The notes under the pieces were generated by a model. The model was not told the origin of the DNA, searched no databases, and was given only the letters and a program-made list of their open reading frames with translations. This document shows positions 35,114 through 44,690 of a DNA stretch of 64,000 bases, piece by piece. Each line of letters begins with the position of its first letter. Within the stretch, counting starts at the first letter, position 1. Source of the DNA: Escherichia marmotae. Lineage in GTDB: Bacteria > Pseudomonadota > Gammaproteobacteria > Enterobacterales > Enterobacteriaceae. The DNA lies in the NCBI RefSeq assembly GCF_002900365.1, contig NZ_CP025979.1, positions 310,001-374,000 on the forward strand, given 5' to 3'. The translations under genes were made by a program, and so were the position numbers.

Positions 35114-35602
35114 ATGCTGGAAGATCTACGCGCCAACAGCTGGAGTTTACGCCCGTGCTGCATGGTTCTTGCCTATCGCGTCGCTCATTTTTGTTCGGTG
35201 TGGCGCAAAAAGAACGTCCTCAACAATCTGTGGGCGGCCCCGTTGCTGGTGCTGTATCGCATTATCACCGAATGCTTTTTCGGTTATGAAATCCAGGCCG
35301 CCGCGACCATTGGCCGCCGCTTTACTATCCATCACGGTTACGCCGTAGTGATCAATAAAAACGTGGTAGCGGGGGATGATTTCACCATTCGTCACGGCGT
35401 CACTATCGGCAATCGTGGTGCCGATAACATGGCATGTCCACACATTGGCAACGGCGTCGAACTCGGTGCCAACGTCATTATTCTTGGTGATATCACGCTT
35501 GGTAACAACGTCACCGTGGGCGCGGGCAGCGTGGTGCTCGACTCTGTCCCGGACAACGCGCTGGTGGTGGGAGAAAAAGCGCGAGTGAAGGTAATTAAAT
35601 GA
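35114..35602 (+). CDS. wcaB: WcaB, colanic acid O-acetyltransferase (left-handed beta-helix)
   Basis: 162 residues, hexapeptide-repeat acyltransferase resembling serine acetyltransferase: FTIHHGYAVVINKNVVAGDDFTIRHG written in part shows the catalytic His in GVTIGNRG-type turns, with [LIV]GxxxX repeats through ANVIILGDITLGNNVTVGAGSV. It would acetylate a sugar of the colanic acid unit. It starts 2 bases after wcaA and overlaps wcaC by 4 bases. Confidence 0.94.
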   Translation: MLEDLRANSWSLRPCCMVLAYRVAHFCSVWRKKNVLNNLWAAPLLVLYRIITECFFGYEIQAAATIGRRFTIHHGYAVVINKNVVAGDDFTIRHGVTIGNRGADNMACPHIGNGVELGANVIILGDITLGNNVTVGAGSVVLDSVPDNALVVGEKARVKVIK

Positions 35603-36816
35603 ATATTCTGCAATTTAATGTGCGACTGGCGGAAGGCGGGGCGGCAGGTGTGGCGTTAGATCTCCACCAGCGTGCGCTGCAACAGGGGCTGGCGTCACAT
35701 TTTGTCTACGGCTACGGCAAAGGCGGCAAAGAGAGCGTCAGCCATCAGAACTATCCGCAGGTCATCAAACATACGCCGCGGATGACCGCAATGGCGAATA
35801 TTGCCCTGTTTCGTCTGTTTAATCGCGATCTGTTTGGCAATTTCAATGAGTTATATCGCACCATTACTCGCACACCGGGCCCGGTGGTCCTGCATTTTCA
35901 TGTGCTGCACAGCTACTGGCTAAATCTTAAGAGCGTGGTGCGCTTTTGCGAAAAGGTGAAAAACCATAAAACGGACGTCACTCTGGTCTGGACGCTGCAC
36001 GACCACTGGAGCGTTACCGGACGCTGCGCCTTTACCGACGGTTGCGAAGGCTGGAAAACGGGCTGCCAGAAATGCCCGACCTTAAATAATTATCCGCCGG
36101 TGAAGATTGATCGCGCACACCAACTGGTGGCGGGCAAACGCCAGTTATTCCGTGAGATGCTGGCGCTGGGCTGTCAGTTTATTTCCCCCAGCCAGCATGT
36201 GGCTGATGCTTTCAATAGCCTGTACGGTCCAGGGCGTTGCCGGATTATCAATAACGGTATTGATATGGCAACCGAAGCGATTCTGGCGGATCTGCCTCCG
36301 GTGCGCGAAACTCAGGGCAAGCCGAAAATCGCGGTGGTAGCGCATGACCTGCGTTACGACGGCAAAACTAACCAGCACCTGGTGCGCGAGATGATGGCGC
36401 TGGACGACAAAATCGAACTGCATACCTTCGGTAAGTTCTCGCCGTTCACCGCTGGCAACGTGGTCAATCACGGCTTTGAAACCGACAAACGTAAGCTGAT
36501 GAGCGCGCTCAATCAGATGGATGCGCTGGTGTTCAGTTCTCGTGTCGATAACTACCCACTGATTTTGTGTGAGGCGTTATCAATTGGCGTGCCGGTGATT
36601 GCCACCCATAGCGACGCGGCGCGTGAAGTGTTGCAAAAATCCGGCGGTAAAACCGTCAGCGAAGAAGACGTGCTGCAACTGGTCCAGTTAAGCAAACCGG
36701 AAATCGCGCAGGCGATATTTGGTACCACGCTGGCTGAGTTCAGCCAACGCAGCCGCGCCGCCTACAGTGGACAACAGATGCTGGAGGAGTATGTCAACTT
36801 CTATCAGAATCTGTAG
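35599..36816 (+). CDS. wcaC: WcaC, colanic acid glycosyltransferase (GT4)
   Basis: 405 residues, GT-B fold: N-terminal FNVRLAEGGAAGVALDLH, a central Cys-rich insertion with GRCAFTDGCEGWKTGCQKCP, and the C-terminal GT4 signature DALVFSSRVDNYPLILCEALSIGVPVIA containing the E-x7-E motif. Probably a galactosyltransferase of colanic acid synthesis by published assignment. Its 3' end overlaps wcaD by 26 bases. Confidence 0.94.
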   Translation: MNILQFNVRLAEGGAAGVALDLHQRALQQGLASHFVYGYGKGGKESVSHQNYPQVIKHTPRMTAMANIALFRLFNRDLFGNFNELYRTITRTPGPVVLHFHVLHSYWLNLKSVVRFCEKVKNHKTDVTLVWTLHDHWSVTGRCAFTDGCEGWKTGCQKCPTLNNYPPVKIDRAHQLVAGKRQLFREMLALGCQFISPSQHVADAFNSLYGPGRCRIINNGIDMATEAILADLPPVRETQGKPKIAVVAHDLRYDGKTNQHLVREMMALDDKIELHTFGKFSPFTAGNVVNHGFETDKRKLMSALNQMDALVFSSRVDNYPLILCEALSIGVPVIATHSDAAREVLQKSGGKTVSEEDVLQLVQLSKPEIAQAIFGTTLAEFSQRSRAAYSGQQMLEEYVNFYQNL

Positions 36817-38008
36817 CTACCTGCTGCTGCCGCTGATCTACCTGCTGGTTAACGTCAAAATCGCCCAGCTTGGCGAAAGTTTCCCCATCACCATCGTCAC
36901 TTTTTTACCTGTCTTGTTACTGCTGTTTTTAGAACGCATCAGCGTTAAAAAATTGATGATTGCCTTAGGGATTGGCGCGGGACTCACGGCGTTTAACTAC
37001 CTGTTTGGTCAGTCGTTGGATGCCAGTAAATACGTCACTTCAACCATGCTGTTTGTCTATATTGTGATCATTATTGGCATGGTGTGGAGTATTCGCTTTA
37101 AAACGATTTCGCCACACAACCATCGCAAGATATTACGTTTCTTTTATCTGGTGGTCGGGCTGGTGGTGGCGCTGGCGGCGGTGGAGATGGCGCAAATTAT
37201 CCTCACCGGTGGCAGTAGTATTATGGAGTCGATTTCGAAATATCTGATTTACAGCAACAGCTATGTGCTGAATTTCATCAAATTCGGCGGCAAGCGCACG
37301 ACAGCACTTTATTTCGAACCGGCATTTTTCGCTCTGGCATTAATCTCAATTTGGCTCAGCATCAAACAGTTTGGTATCAAAACGCCTAAAACCGATGCTA
37401 TGATTCTCGCAGGGATAATATTATCCGGATCGTTTTCAGGGGTTATGACCTTTATCCTGTTTTATTTGCTGGAGTGGGCATTTCAATATCTGAATAAAGA
37501 GGCGATTAAGAAAAAGTTACCGTTAGCATTGATTTCTCTGGCTGTATTCCTGGTTGGTGTGGTAATTGCATTTCCTTATATTTCCACCCGTCTGGGCGAT
37601 TTAGGTACGGAAGGATCGTCATCGTATTATCGTATTGTCGGTCCGCTGGTGATGGTCGGTTATTCTTTGACCCATATTGACGGTGTAGTCAGATTTGGCT
37701 CACTTTATGAATATGTCGCATCATTCGGAATATTTAACGGTGCGGATGTCGGAAAAACCATAGACAATGGTTTGTATCTGCTGATTATTTATTTTTCCTG
37801 GTTCGCGGTGTTTTTATCGCTGTGGTACATGGGGAAAGTGATAAAAATGATGATCAACGCTTTTGGTGATAACCGCAATTTTCGCGTGCAATTATATCTT
37901 TTTACTCCGGTATCGCTGTTTTTTACCGGTTCGATATTTAGCCCGGAATATGCATTTTTAATCGTCTGTCCGTTTATTTTGCGAAAAGCGTTAAATATTA
38001 CGAGGTAA
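36791..38008 (+). CDS. wcaD: WcaD, putative colanic acid polymerase (Wzy-like)
   Basis: 405 residues from ATG 36791 (MSTSIRICSYLLLPL), a polytopic membrane protein with about 10-12 TM segments and a large loop near 290-330, as in Wzy polymerases. It lies in the operon with wzc (co-polymerase) and wzxC (flippase), which supports the Wzy role. The frame also opens 24 codons upstream inside wcaC, but the chosen ATG has the family start and an AGGAG site. Confidence 0.93.
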   Translation: MSTSIRICSYLLLPLIYLLVNVKIAQLGESFPITIVTFLPVLLLLFLERISVKKLMIALGIGAGLTAFNYLFGQSLDASKYVTSTMLFVYIVIIIGMVWSIRFKTISPHNHRKILRFFYLVVGLVVALAAVEMAQIILTGGSSIMESISKYLIYSNSYVLNFIKFGGKRTTALYFEPAFFALALISIWLSIKQFGIKTPKTDAMILAGIILSGSFSGVMTFILFYLLEWAFQYLNKEAIKKKLPLALISLAVFLVGVVIAFPYISTRLGDLGTEGSSSYYRIVGPLVMVGYSLTHIDGVVRFGSLYEYVASFGIFNGADVGKTIDNGLYLLIIYFSWFAVFLSLWYMGKVIKMMINAFGDNRNFRVQLYLFTPVSLFFTGSIFSPEYAFLIVCPFILRKALNITR

Positions 38009-38018
38009 GAATAAGAAC

Positions 38019-38765
38019 ATGTTGCTTAGCATAATCACTGTCGCGTTTCGTAACCTCGAAGGAATAGTCAAAACACATGCCTCGCTGGCGCATCTGGCGC
38101 AGGCGGACGATATCAGCTTCGAATGGATTGTTGTCGATGGCGGTTCCAATGACGGCACCCGTGAGTACCTGGAAAATCTCAATGGTATCTATAACCTACG
38201 CTTTGTCAGCGAGCCAGATAACGGTATCTACGACGCCATGAACAAAGGCATTGCGATGGCACAAGGCAAGTTCGCGTTGTTTCTCAATTCGGGCGATATT
38301 TTTCATCAGGATGCCGCAAATTTTGTCCGTAAGTTAAAAATGCAAAAAGATAACGTGATGATCACCGGCGATGCGCTGCTGGATTTTGGCGACGGGCATA
38401 AAATTAAACGTAGCGCCAAACCGGGCTGGTATATTTATCACAGCCTGCCCGCCAGTCATCAGGCGATATTTTTCCCGGTATCCGGCTTGAAGAAATGGCG
38501 TTATGACCTGGAATATAAAGTTTCTTCCGACTACGCGCTGGCAGCCAAAATGTATAAAGCCGGTTATGCATTTAAAAAACTCAATGGCCTGGTGTCTGAA
38601 TTTTCCATGGGTGGGGTATCTACCACCAATAATATGGAATTGTGTGCTGACGCGAAAAAAGTCCAACGGCAAATATTACATGTGCCTGGCTTTTGGGCTG
38701 AATTATCCAGGCATTTACGCCAACGTACTACCTCAAAGACGAAAGCCTTATATAACAAAAGCTGA
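38019..38765 (+). CDS. wcaE: WcaE, colanic acid glycosyltransferase (GT2)
   Basis: 248 residues, GT2: MLLSIITVAFRNLEGIVKT, WIVVDGGSNDGT, and DNGIYDAMNKGIAMAQGKFALFLNSGD (motif quoted in part; N-S-G-D at the metal site). Likely a fucosyltransferase of the colanic acid pathway. It sits 10 bases after wcaD and 15 before wcaF. Confidence 0.94.
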   Translation: MLLSIITVAFRNLEGIVKTHASLAHLAQADDISFEWIVVDGGSNDGTREYLENLNGIYNLRFVSEPDNGIYDAMNKGIAMAQGKFALFLNSGDIFHQDAANFVRKLKMQKDNVMITGDALLDFGDGHKIKRSAKPGWYIYHSLPASHQAIFFPVSGLKKWRYDLEYKVSSDYALAAKMYKAGYAFKKLNGLVSEFSMGGVSTTNNMELCADAKKVQRQILHVPGFWAELSRHLRQRTTSKTKALYNKS

Positions 38766-38780
38766 ATATAAGGGAAAACG

Positions 38781-39329
38781 ATGCAAGATTTAAGTGGATT
38801 CTCGGTGCCGAAAGGGTTCCGGGGCGGCAACGCTATTAAAGTGCAATTATGGTGGGCAGTACAGGCAACAATATTTGCCTGGTCGCCACAAGTATTGTAT
38901 CGCTGGCGGGCTTTTTTATTACGTTTATTCGGCGCAAAAATAGGAAAAAACGTAGTTATTCGTCCGTCAGTAAAAATTACCTATCCGTGGAAATTAACCT
39001 TAGGTGATTACGCGTGGGTCGGCGATGACGTCAATTTATATACCCTCGGTGAAATAACCATTGGCGCACATTCGGTGATATCGCAAAAAAGTTATTTATG
39101 CACCGGGAGCCACGACCATGCAAGTCAACATTTCACCATTAACGCCACGCCTATTGTGATTGGCGAGAAATGCTGGCTGGCAACCGATGTTTTTGTTGCC
39201 CCAGGCGTCACGATTGGCGACGGCACCGTCGTGGGTGCACGAAGCAGTGTTTTTAAATCGCTTCCGGCAAATGTGGTTTGCCGGGGGAATCCCGCAGTGG
39301 TGATACGCGAACGCGTTGAAACTGAATAA
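38781..39329 (+). CDS. wcaF: WcaF, colanic acid O-acetyltransferase
   Basis: 182 residues of hexapeptide-repeat acyltransferase of the LacA/NodL group: LTLGDYAWVGDDVNLYTLGE, CTGSHDHASQHF with the catalytic His, and WLATDVFVAPGVTIGDGTVVGARS in part. It would acetylate fucose in colanic acid. gmd follows 26 bases downstream with its own AGAGGAAT site. Confidence 0.95.
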   Translation: MQDLSGFSVPKGFRGGNAIKVQLWWAVQATIFAWSPQVLYRWRAFLLRLFGAKIGKNVVIRPSVKITYPWKLTLGDYAWVGDDVNLYTLGEITIGAHSVISQKSYLCTGSHDHASQHFTINATPIVIGEKCWLATDVFVAPGVTIGDGTVVGARSSVFKSLPANVVCRGNPAVVIRERVETE

Positions 39330-39355
39330 ATTCAAAAAATACAGAGGAATAAGAC

Positions 39356-40477
39356 ATGTCAAAAGTCGCTCTCATCACCGGTGTAACCGGACAAGACGGT
39401 TCTTACCTGGCAGAGTTTCTGCTGGAAAAAGGTTACGAGGTGCATGGTATTAAGCGTCGCGCATCGTCATTCAACACCGAGCGCGTGGATCACATTTATC
39501 AGGATCCGCACACCTGCAACCCGAAATTCCATCTGCATTATGGCGACCTGAGTGATACCTCCAACCTGACGCGTATTTTGCGTGAAGTGCAGCCGGATGA
39601 AGTGTACAACCTGGGCGCAATGAGCCACGTTGCGGTTTCTTTTGAGTCACCGGAATATACCGCTGACGTCGACGCGATGGGTACGCTGCGCCTGCTCGAG
39701 GCGATCCGCTTCCTCGGTCTGGAAAAGAAAACCCGCTTCTATCAGGCTTCCACCTCTGAACTGTATGGTCTGGTGCAGGAAATTCCGCAGAAAGAAACCA
39801 CGCCGTTCTACCCACGCTCTCCGTATGCGGTCGCCAAACTGTACGCCTACTGGATCACCGTTAACTACCGCGAATCCTACGGCATGTACGCCTGTAACGG
39901 TATTCTCTTCAACCATGAATCCCCGCGCCGCGGCGAAACCTTCGTTACCCGCAAAATCACCCGCGCAATCGCCAACATCGCCCAGGGGCTGGAATCGTGC
40001 CTGTACCTCGGCAATATGGATTCCCTGCGTGACTGGGGCCATGCCAAAGACTACGTAAAAATGCAGTGGATGATGCTGCAACAGGAACAGCCAGAAGATT
40101 TCGTTATCGCGACCGGCGTTCAGTACTCCGTACGTCAGTTCGTGGAAATGGCGGCAGCACAGCTGGGCATCAAACTGCGCTTTGAAGGCACGGGTGTTGA
40201 AGAGAAGGGCATTGTGGTTTCCGTCACCGGGCATGACGCGCCGGGCGTTAAACCGGGTGATGTGATTATCGCCGTTGACCCGCGTTACTTCCGTCCGGCA
40301 GAAGTTGAAACGCTGCTCGGCGACCCGACCAAAGCGCACGAAAAACTGGGCTGGAAACCGGAAATCACCCTCAGAGAGATGGTGTCTGAAATGGTGGCTA
40401 ATGACCTCGAAGCGGCGAAAAAACACTCTCTGCTGAAATCTCACGGCTACGACGTGGCGATCGCGCTGGAGTCATAA
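39356..40477 (+). CDS. gmd: Gmd, GDP-mannose 4,6-dehydratase
   Basis: 373 residues, extended short-chain dehydrogenase: [15 protein letters not shown] dinucleotide motif, Thr/Ser of STSELYG, and YxxxK as YAVAK. It turns GDP-mannose into GDP-4-keto-6-deoxymannose, the first dedicated step of GDP-L-fucose synthesis for colanic acid. fcl starts 2 bases after its stop. Confidence 0.97.
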
Positions 40478-40479
40478 GC

Positions 40480-41445
40480 ATGAGTAGACAACGCATTTTT
40501 ATCGCTGGCCATCGCGGGATGGTCGGTTCTGCCATCAGGCGGCAGCTCGAACAGCGCGGTGATGTGGAACTGGTATTACGCACCCGCGACGAGCTGAACC
40601 TGCTGGACAGCCGCGCCGTGCATGATTTCTTTGCCAGCGAACGTATTGACCAGGTCTATCTGGCGGCGGCGAAAGTGGGCGGCATTGTTGCCAACAACAC
40701 GTATCCGGCGGATTTCATCTATCAGAACATGATGATTGAGAGCAACATCATTCACGCCGCGCATCAGAACGACGTGAACAAACTGCTGTTTCTCGGATCG
40801 TCCTGTATCTACCCGAAACTGGCAAAACAGCCGATGGCAGAAAGCGAGTTATTGCAGGGCACGCTGGAGCCGACCAACGAGCCTTACGCCATTGCCAAAA
40901 TCGCCGGGATCAAACTGTGCGAATCTTACAACCGCCAGTATGGACGCGATTACCGCTCAGTCATGCCGACCAACCTGTATGGCCCGCATGACAACTTCCA
41001 CCCGAGTAATTCGCATGTGATCCCAGCATTGCTGCGTCGCTTCCACGAGGCGACGGCACAGAGTGCACCGGACGTGGTGGTATGGGGCAGCGGTACACCG
41101 ATGCGTGAATTCCTGCACGTCGATGATATGGCGGCGGCGAGCATTCATGTCATGGAGCTGGCGCATGAAGTCTGGCTGGAGAACACCCAGCCGATGCTGT
41201 CGCACATTAACGTCGGCACGGGCGTTGACTGCACTATCCGCGAGCTGGCGCAAACCATCGCCAAAGTGGTGGGTTACAAAGGTCGGGTGGTTTTTGATGC
41301 CAGCAAACCGGATGGTACGCCGCGCAAACTGCTGGATGTGACGCGCCTGCATCAGCTTGGCTGGTATCACGAAATCTCACTGGAAGCGGGGCTTGCCAGC
41401 ACTTACCAGTGGTTCCTTGAGAATCAAGACCGCTTTCGGGGGTAA
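40480..41445 (+). CDS. fcl: Fcl, GDP-L-fucose synthase
   Basis: 321 residues, SDR epimerase-reductase: AGHRGMVGSAI, the catalytic Ser in LGSSCIYPK and YAIAK with Tyr/Lys. It epimerises and reduces the Gmd product to GDP-L-fucose with NADPH. Its stop overlaps the gmm start by 1 base. Confidence 0.97.
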   Translation: MSRQRIFIAGHRGMVGSAIRRQLEQRGDVELVLRTRDELNLLDSRAVHDFFASERIDQVYLAAAKVGGIVANNTYPADFIYQNMMIESNIIHAAHQNDVNKLLFLGSSCIYPKLAKQPMAESELLQGTLEPTNEPYAIAKIAGIKLCESYNRQYGRDYRSVMPTNLYGPHDNFHPSNSHVIPALLRRFHEATAQSAPDVVVWGSGTPMREFLHVDDMAAASIHVMELAHEVWLENTQPMLSHINVGTGVDCTIRELAQTIAKVVGYKGRVVFDASKPDGTPRKLLDVTRLHQLGWYHEISLEAGLASTYQWFLENQDRFRG

Positions 41446-41927
41446 TGATGTTTTTACGTCAGGAAGACTTTGCCACGGTAGTGCGCTCCACTCCGCTTGT
41501 CTCTCTCGACTTTATTGTCGAGAACAGTCGCGGCGAGTTTCTGCTTGGCAAAAGAACCAACCGCCCGGCGCAGGGTTACTGGTTTGTGCCGGGAGGGCGC
41601 GTGCAGAAAGACGAAACGCTGGAAGCCGCATTTGAGCGGCTGACGATGGCGGAACTGGGGCTGCGTCTGCCGATAACAGCAGGCCAGTTTTACGGTGTCT
41701 GGCAGCACTTTTATGACGATAACTTCTCTGGCACGGATTTCACCACTCACTATGTGGTGCTCGGTTTTCGCTTCAGAGTAGCGGAAGAAGAACTGTTACT
41801 GCCGGATGAGCAGCATGACGATTACCGCTGGTTGACGCCGGATGCACTGCTCGCCAGTGACAATGTTCACGCTAACAGCCGCGCCTATTTTCTCGCTGAG
41901 AAGCGTGCCGGAGTACCCGGATTATGA
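41445..41927 (+). CDS. gmm: Gmm (NudD), GDP-mannose mannosyl hydrolase
   Basis: 160 residues; two successive ATGs open the frame (41445, 41448). A Nudix-fold protein whose Nudix box is altered: GGRVQKDETLEAAFERLTMAELG lacks the usual REx2EE glutamates (motif quoted in part). This is the known feature of GDP-mannose mannosyl hydrolases, which cleave a C-O bond to give mannose plus GDP. It may tune GDP-mannose supply. Overlaps wcaI by 4 bases. Confidence 0.95.
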   Translation: MMFLRQEDFATVVRSTPLVSLDFIVENSRGEFLLGKRTNRPAQGYWFVPGGRVQKDETLEAAFERLTMAELGLRLPITAGQFYGVWQHFYDDNFSGTDFTTHYVVLGFRFRVAEEELLLPDEQHDDYRWLTPDALLASDNVHANSRAYFLAEKRAGVPGL

Positions 41928-43147
41928 AAATACTGGTCTACGGCATTAACTACTCGCCGGAGTTAACCGGCATCGGCAAATACACCGGCGAGATGGTGGA
42001 ATGGCTGGCGGCACAAGGTCATGAGGTGCGGGTTATTACCGCACCGCCTTACTACCCGCAGTGGCAGGTGGGCGAGAACTATTCCGCCTGGCGGTACAAA
42101 CGAGAAGAGGGGGCCGCCACGGTGTGGCGCTGCCCGCTGTACGTGCCAAAACAGCCGAGCACCCTGAAACGCCTGTTACATCTCGGCAGTTTTGCCGCCA
42201 GCAGTTTCTTTCCTCTGATGGCGCAACGTCGCTGGAAGCCGGATCGCATTATCGGCGTAGTGCCAACGCTGTTTTGCACGCCGGGAATGCGCCTGCTGGC
42301 GAAACTCTCTGGTGCGCGTACCGTGCTGCATATTCAGGATTACGAAGTAGATGCCATGCTGGGGCTGGGCCTTGCCGGAAAAGGCAAAGGCGGCAAAGTG
42401 GCACAGCTGGCAACGGCGTTTGAGCGTAGCGGACTACATAACGTCGATAACGTCTCCACGATTTCGCGTTCGATGATGAATAAAGCCATCGAAAAAGGCG
42501 TGGCGGCGGAAAGCGTCATCTTCTTCCCCAACTGGTCGGAAATTGCCCGTTTTCAGCATGTCGCAGAGGCCGATGTTGATGCCCTCCGTAACCAGCTTGG
42601 CCTGCCGGATAACAAAAAAATCATTCTTTACTCCGGCAATATTGGTGAAAAGCAGGGGCTGGAAAACGTTATTGAAGCTGCCGATCGCCTGCGCGATGAA
42701 CCGCTGATTTTTGCCATTGTCGGGCAGGGCGGCGGCAAAGCGCGGCTGGAAAAAATGGCGCAACAGCGTGGTCTGCGCAACATGCAATTTTTTCCGCTGC
42801 AATCGTATGACGCTTTACCCGCACTGCTGAAGATGGGCGATTGCCATCTGGTGGTGCAAAAACGCGGCGCGGCAGATGCCGTATTGCCGTCGAAACTGAC
42901 CAATATTCTGGCGGTAGGCGGTAACGCGGTGATTACTGCAGAAGCCCACACAGAACTGGGACAGCTTTGCGAAACCTTTCCGGGCATTGCGGTTTGCGTA
43001 GAACCGGAATCGGTCGAGGCGCTGGTGGCGGGGATTCGTCAGGCGCTCCTGCTGCCCAAACACAACACGGTGGCACGTGAATATGCCGAACGCACGCTCG
43101 ATAAAGAGAACGTGTTACGTCAATTTATAAATGATATTCGGGGATAA
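41924..43147 (+). CDS. wcaI: WcaI, colanic acid glycosyltransferase (GT4)
   Basis: 407 residues, GT-B/GT4: N-terminal YGINYSPELTGIGKYTGEM, C-terminal ILYSGNIGEKQGLENVIEA and the nucleotide-sugar site DCHLVVQKRGAADAVLPSKL in part. Published assignment is the fucosyltransferase that adds the second sugar. It sits between the GDP-sugar enzymes, and manC starts 2 bases after its stop. Confidence 0.94.
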   Translation: MKILVYGINYSPELTGIGKYTGEMVEWLAAQGHEVRVITAPPYYPQWQVGENYSAWRYKREEGAATVWRCPLYVPKQPSTLKRLLHLGSFAASSFFPLMAQRRWKPDRIIGVVPTLFCTPGMRLLAKLSGARTVLHIQDYEVDAMLGLGLAGKGKGGKVAQLATAFERSGLHNVDNVSTISRSMMNKAIEKGVAAESVIFFPNWSEIARFQHVAEADVDALRNQLGLPDNKKIILYSGNIGEKQGLENVIEAADRLRDEPLIFAIVGQGGGKARLEKMAQQRGLRNMQFFPLQSYDALPALLKMGDCHLVVQKRGAADAVLPSKLTNILAVGGNAVITAEAHTELGQLCETFPGIAVCVEPESVEALVAGIRQALLLPKHNTVAREYAERTLDKENVLRQFINDIRG

Positions 43148-43149
43148 TT

Positions 43150-44586
43150 ATGGCGCAGTCGAAACTCTATCCAGTTGTGATGGCAGGTGGCTCCGGTAGC
43201 CGCTTATGGCCGCTTTCCCGAGTACTTTACCCCAAGCAGTTTTTATGCCTGAAAGGCGATCTCACCATGCTGCAAACCACCATCTGCCGCCTGAACGGCG
43301 TGGAGTGCGAAAGCCCGGTGGTGATTTGCAATGAGCAGCACCGCTTTATTGTCGCGGAACAGCTGCGTCAACTGAACAAACTCACCGAGAACATTATTCT
43401 CGAACCGGCAGGGCGTAACACTGCACCTGCCATTGCGCTGGCGGCGCTGGCGGCAAAACGTCATAGCCCGGAGAGCGACCCGTTAATGCTGGTCTTGGCG
43501 GCGGATCATGTGATTGCCGATGAAGACGCGTTCCGCGCCGCCGTGCGTAATGCCATGCCATATGCCGAAGCGGGCAAGCTGGTGACCTTCGGCATTGTGC
43601 CGGATCTACCTGAAACCGGTTATGGCTATATTCGTCGCGGTGAAGTGTCTGCGGGTGAGCAGGATGCGGTGGCCTTTGAAGTGGCGCAGTTTGTCGAAAA
43701 ACCGAATCTGGAAACCGCTCAGGCCTATGTGGCAAGCGGCGAATATTACTGGAACAGCGGTATGTTCCTGTTCCGTGCCGGACGCTATCTCGAAGAACTG
43801 AAAAAATATCGCCCGGATATCCTCGATGCCTGCGAAAAAGCGATGAGCGCCGTCGATCCGGATCTTGATTTTATTCGCGTGGATGAAGAAGCGTTTCTGG
43901 CCTGCCCGGAAGAGTCGGTGGATTACGCGGTCATGGAACGTACGGCAGATGCCGTTGTGGTGCCGATGGATGCGGGCTGGAGCGATGTCGGTTCCTGGTC
44001 TTCATTATGGGAGATCAGCGCCCACACCGCCGAGGGCAACGTTTGCCACGGCGATGTGATTAATCACAAAACTGAAAACAGCTATGTGTACGCCGAATCT
44101 GGCCTGGTCACCACCGTCGGGGTGAAAGATTTGGTGGTAGTGCAGACCAAAGATGCGGTGCTGATTGCAGACCGTAACGCGGTGCAGGATGTGAAAAAAG
44201 TGGTCGAGCAGATCAAAGCCGATGGTCGCCATGAGCATAGGGTGCATCGCGAAGTGTATCGCCCGTGGGGCAAATATGACTCTATCGACGCAGGTGACCG
44301 CTACCAGGTGAAACGCATCACCGTGAAACCGGGCGAAGGCTTGTCGGTACAGATGCACCATCACCGCGCGGAACACTGGGTGGTGGTCGCGGGAACGGCA
44401 AAAGTCACCATTGACGGTGATATCAAACTGCTTGGTGAAAACGAGTCCATTTATATTCCGCTGGGGGCGACGCACTGCCTGGAAAACCCGGGGAAAATTC
44501 CGCTCGATTTAATTGAAGTGCGCTCCGGCTCTTATCTCGAAGAGGATGATGTGGTGCGCTTCGCGGATCGCTACGGACGGGTGTAA
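43150..44586 (+). CDS. manC: ManC (CpsB), mannose-1-phosphate guanylyltransferase
   Basis: 478 residues: nucleotidyltransferase signature VVMAGGSGSRLWPLSRVLYPKQ (quoted in part), FVEKPN active-site motif, and a C-terminal cupin as in type II phosphomannose isomerase-like proteins (QMHHHRAEHWVVVAGTAKV). Makes GDP-mannose from Man-1-P and GTP for the Gmd/Fcl branch. A short partial REP-like piece (tcgcatcaggcaatgaatgc) follows the stop. Confidence 0.97.
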   Translation: MAQSKLYPVVMAGGSGSRLWPLSRVLYPKQFLCLKGDLTMLQTTICRLNGVECESPVVICNEQHRFIVAEQLRQLNKLTENIILEPAGRNTAPAIALAALAAKRHSPESDPLMLVLAADHVIADEDAFRAAVRNAMPYAEAGKLVTFGIVPDLPETGYGYIRRGEVSAGEQDAVAFEVAQFVEKPNLETAQAYVASGEYYWNSGMFLFRAGRYLEELKKYRPDILDACEKAMSAVDPDLDFIRVDEEAFLACPEESVDYAVMERTADAVVVPMDAGWSDVGSWSSLWEISAHTAEGNVCHGDVINHKTENSYVYAESGLVTTVGVKDLVVVQTKDAVLIADRNAVQDVKKVVEQIKADGRHEHRVHREVYRPWGKYDSIDAGDRYQVKRITVKPGEGLSVQMHHHRAEHWVVVAGTAKVTIDGDIKLLGENESIYIPLGATHCLENPGKIPLDLIEVRSGSYLEEDDVVRFADRYGRV

Positions 44587-44690
44587 ACGTCGCATCAGGC
44601 AATGAATGCGAAACCGCGGTGTAAATAACGACAAAAACAAAATTGGCCGCTTCGGTCAGGGCCAACTATTGCCTGAAAAAGGGTAACGAT

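Noticed and set aside
36719..36790. Extended start of wcaD inside wcaC
   Set aside because: The extra 24 residues are hydrophilic shadow coding of wcaC; the ATG at 36791 has an AGGAG site and gives the known 405-residue protein.
39471..40444. Long open frames opposite gmd, manB, gnd and the mdt genes
   Set aside because: They lie wholly antisense to well-recognised conserved genes, follow the GC-rich codon pattern of the real frame and show no known domain.
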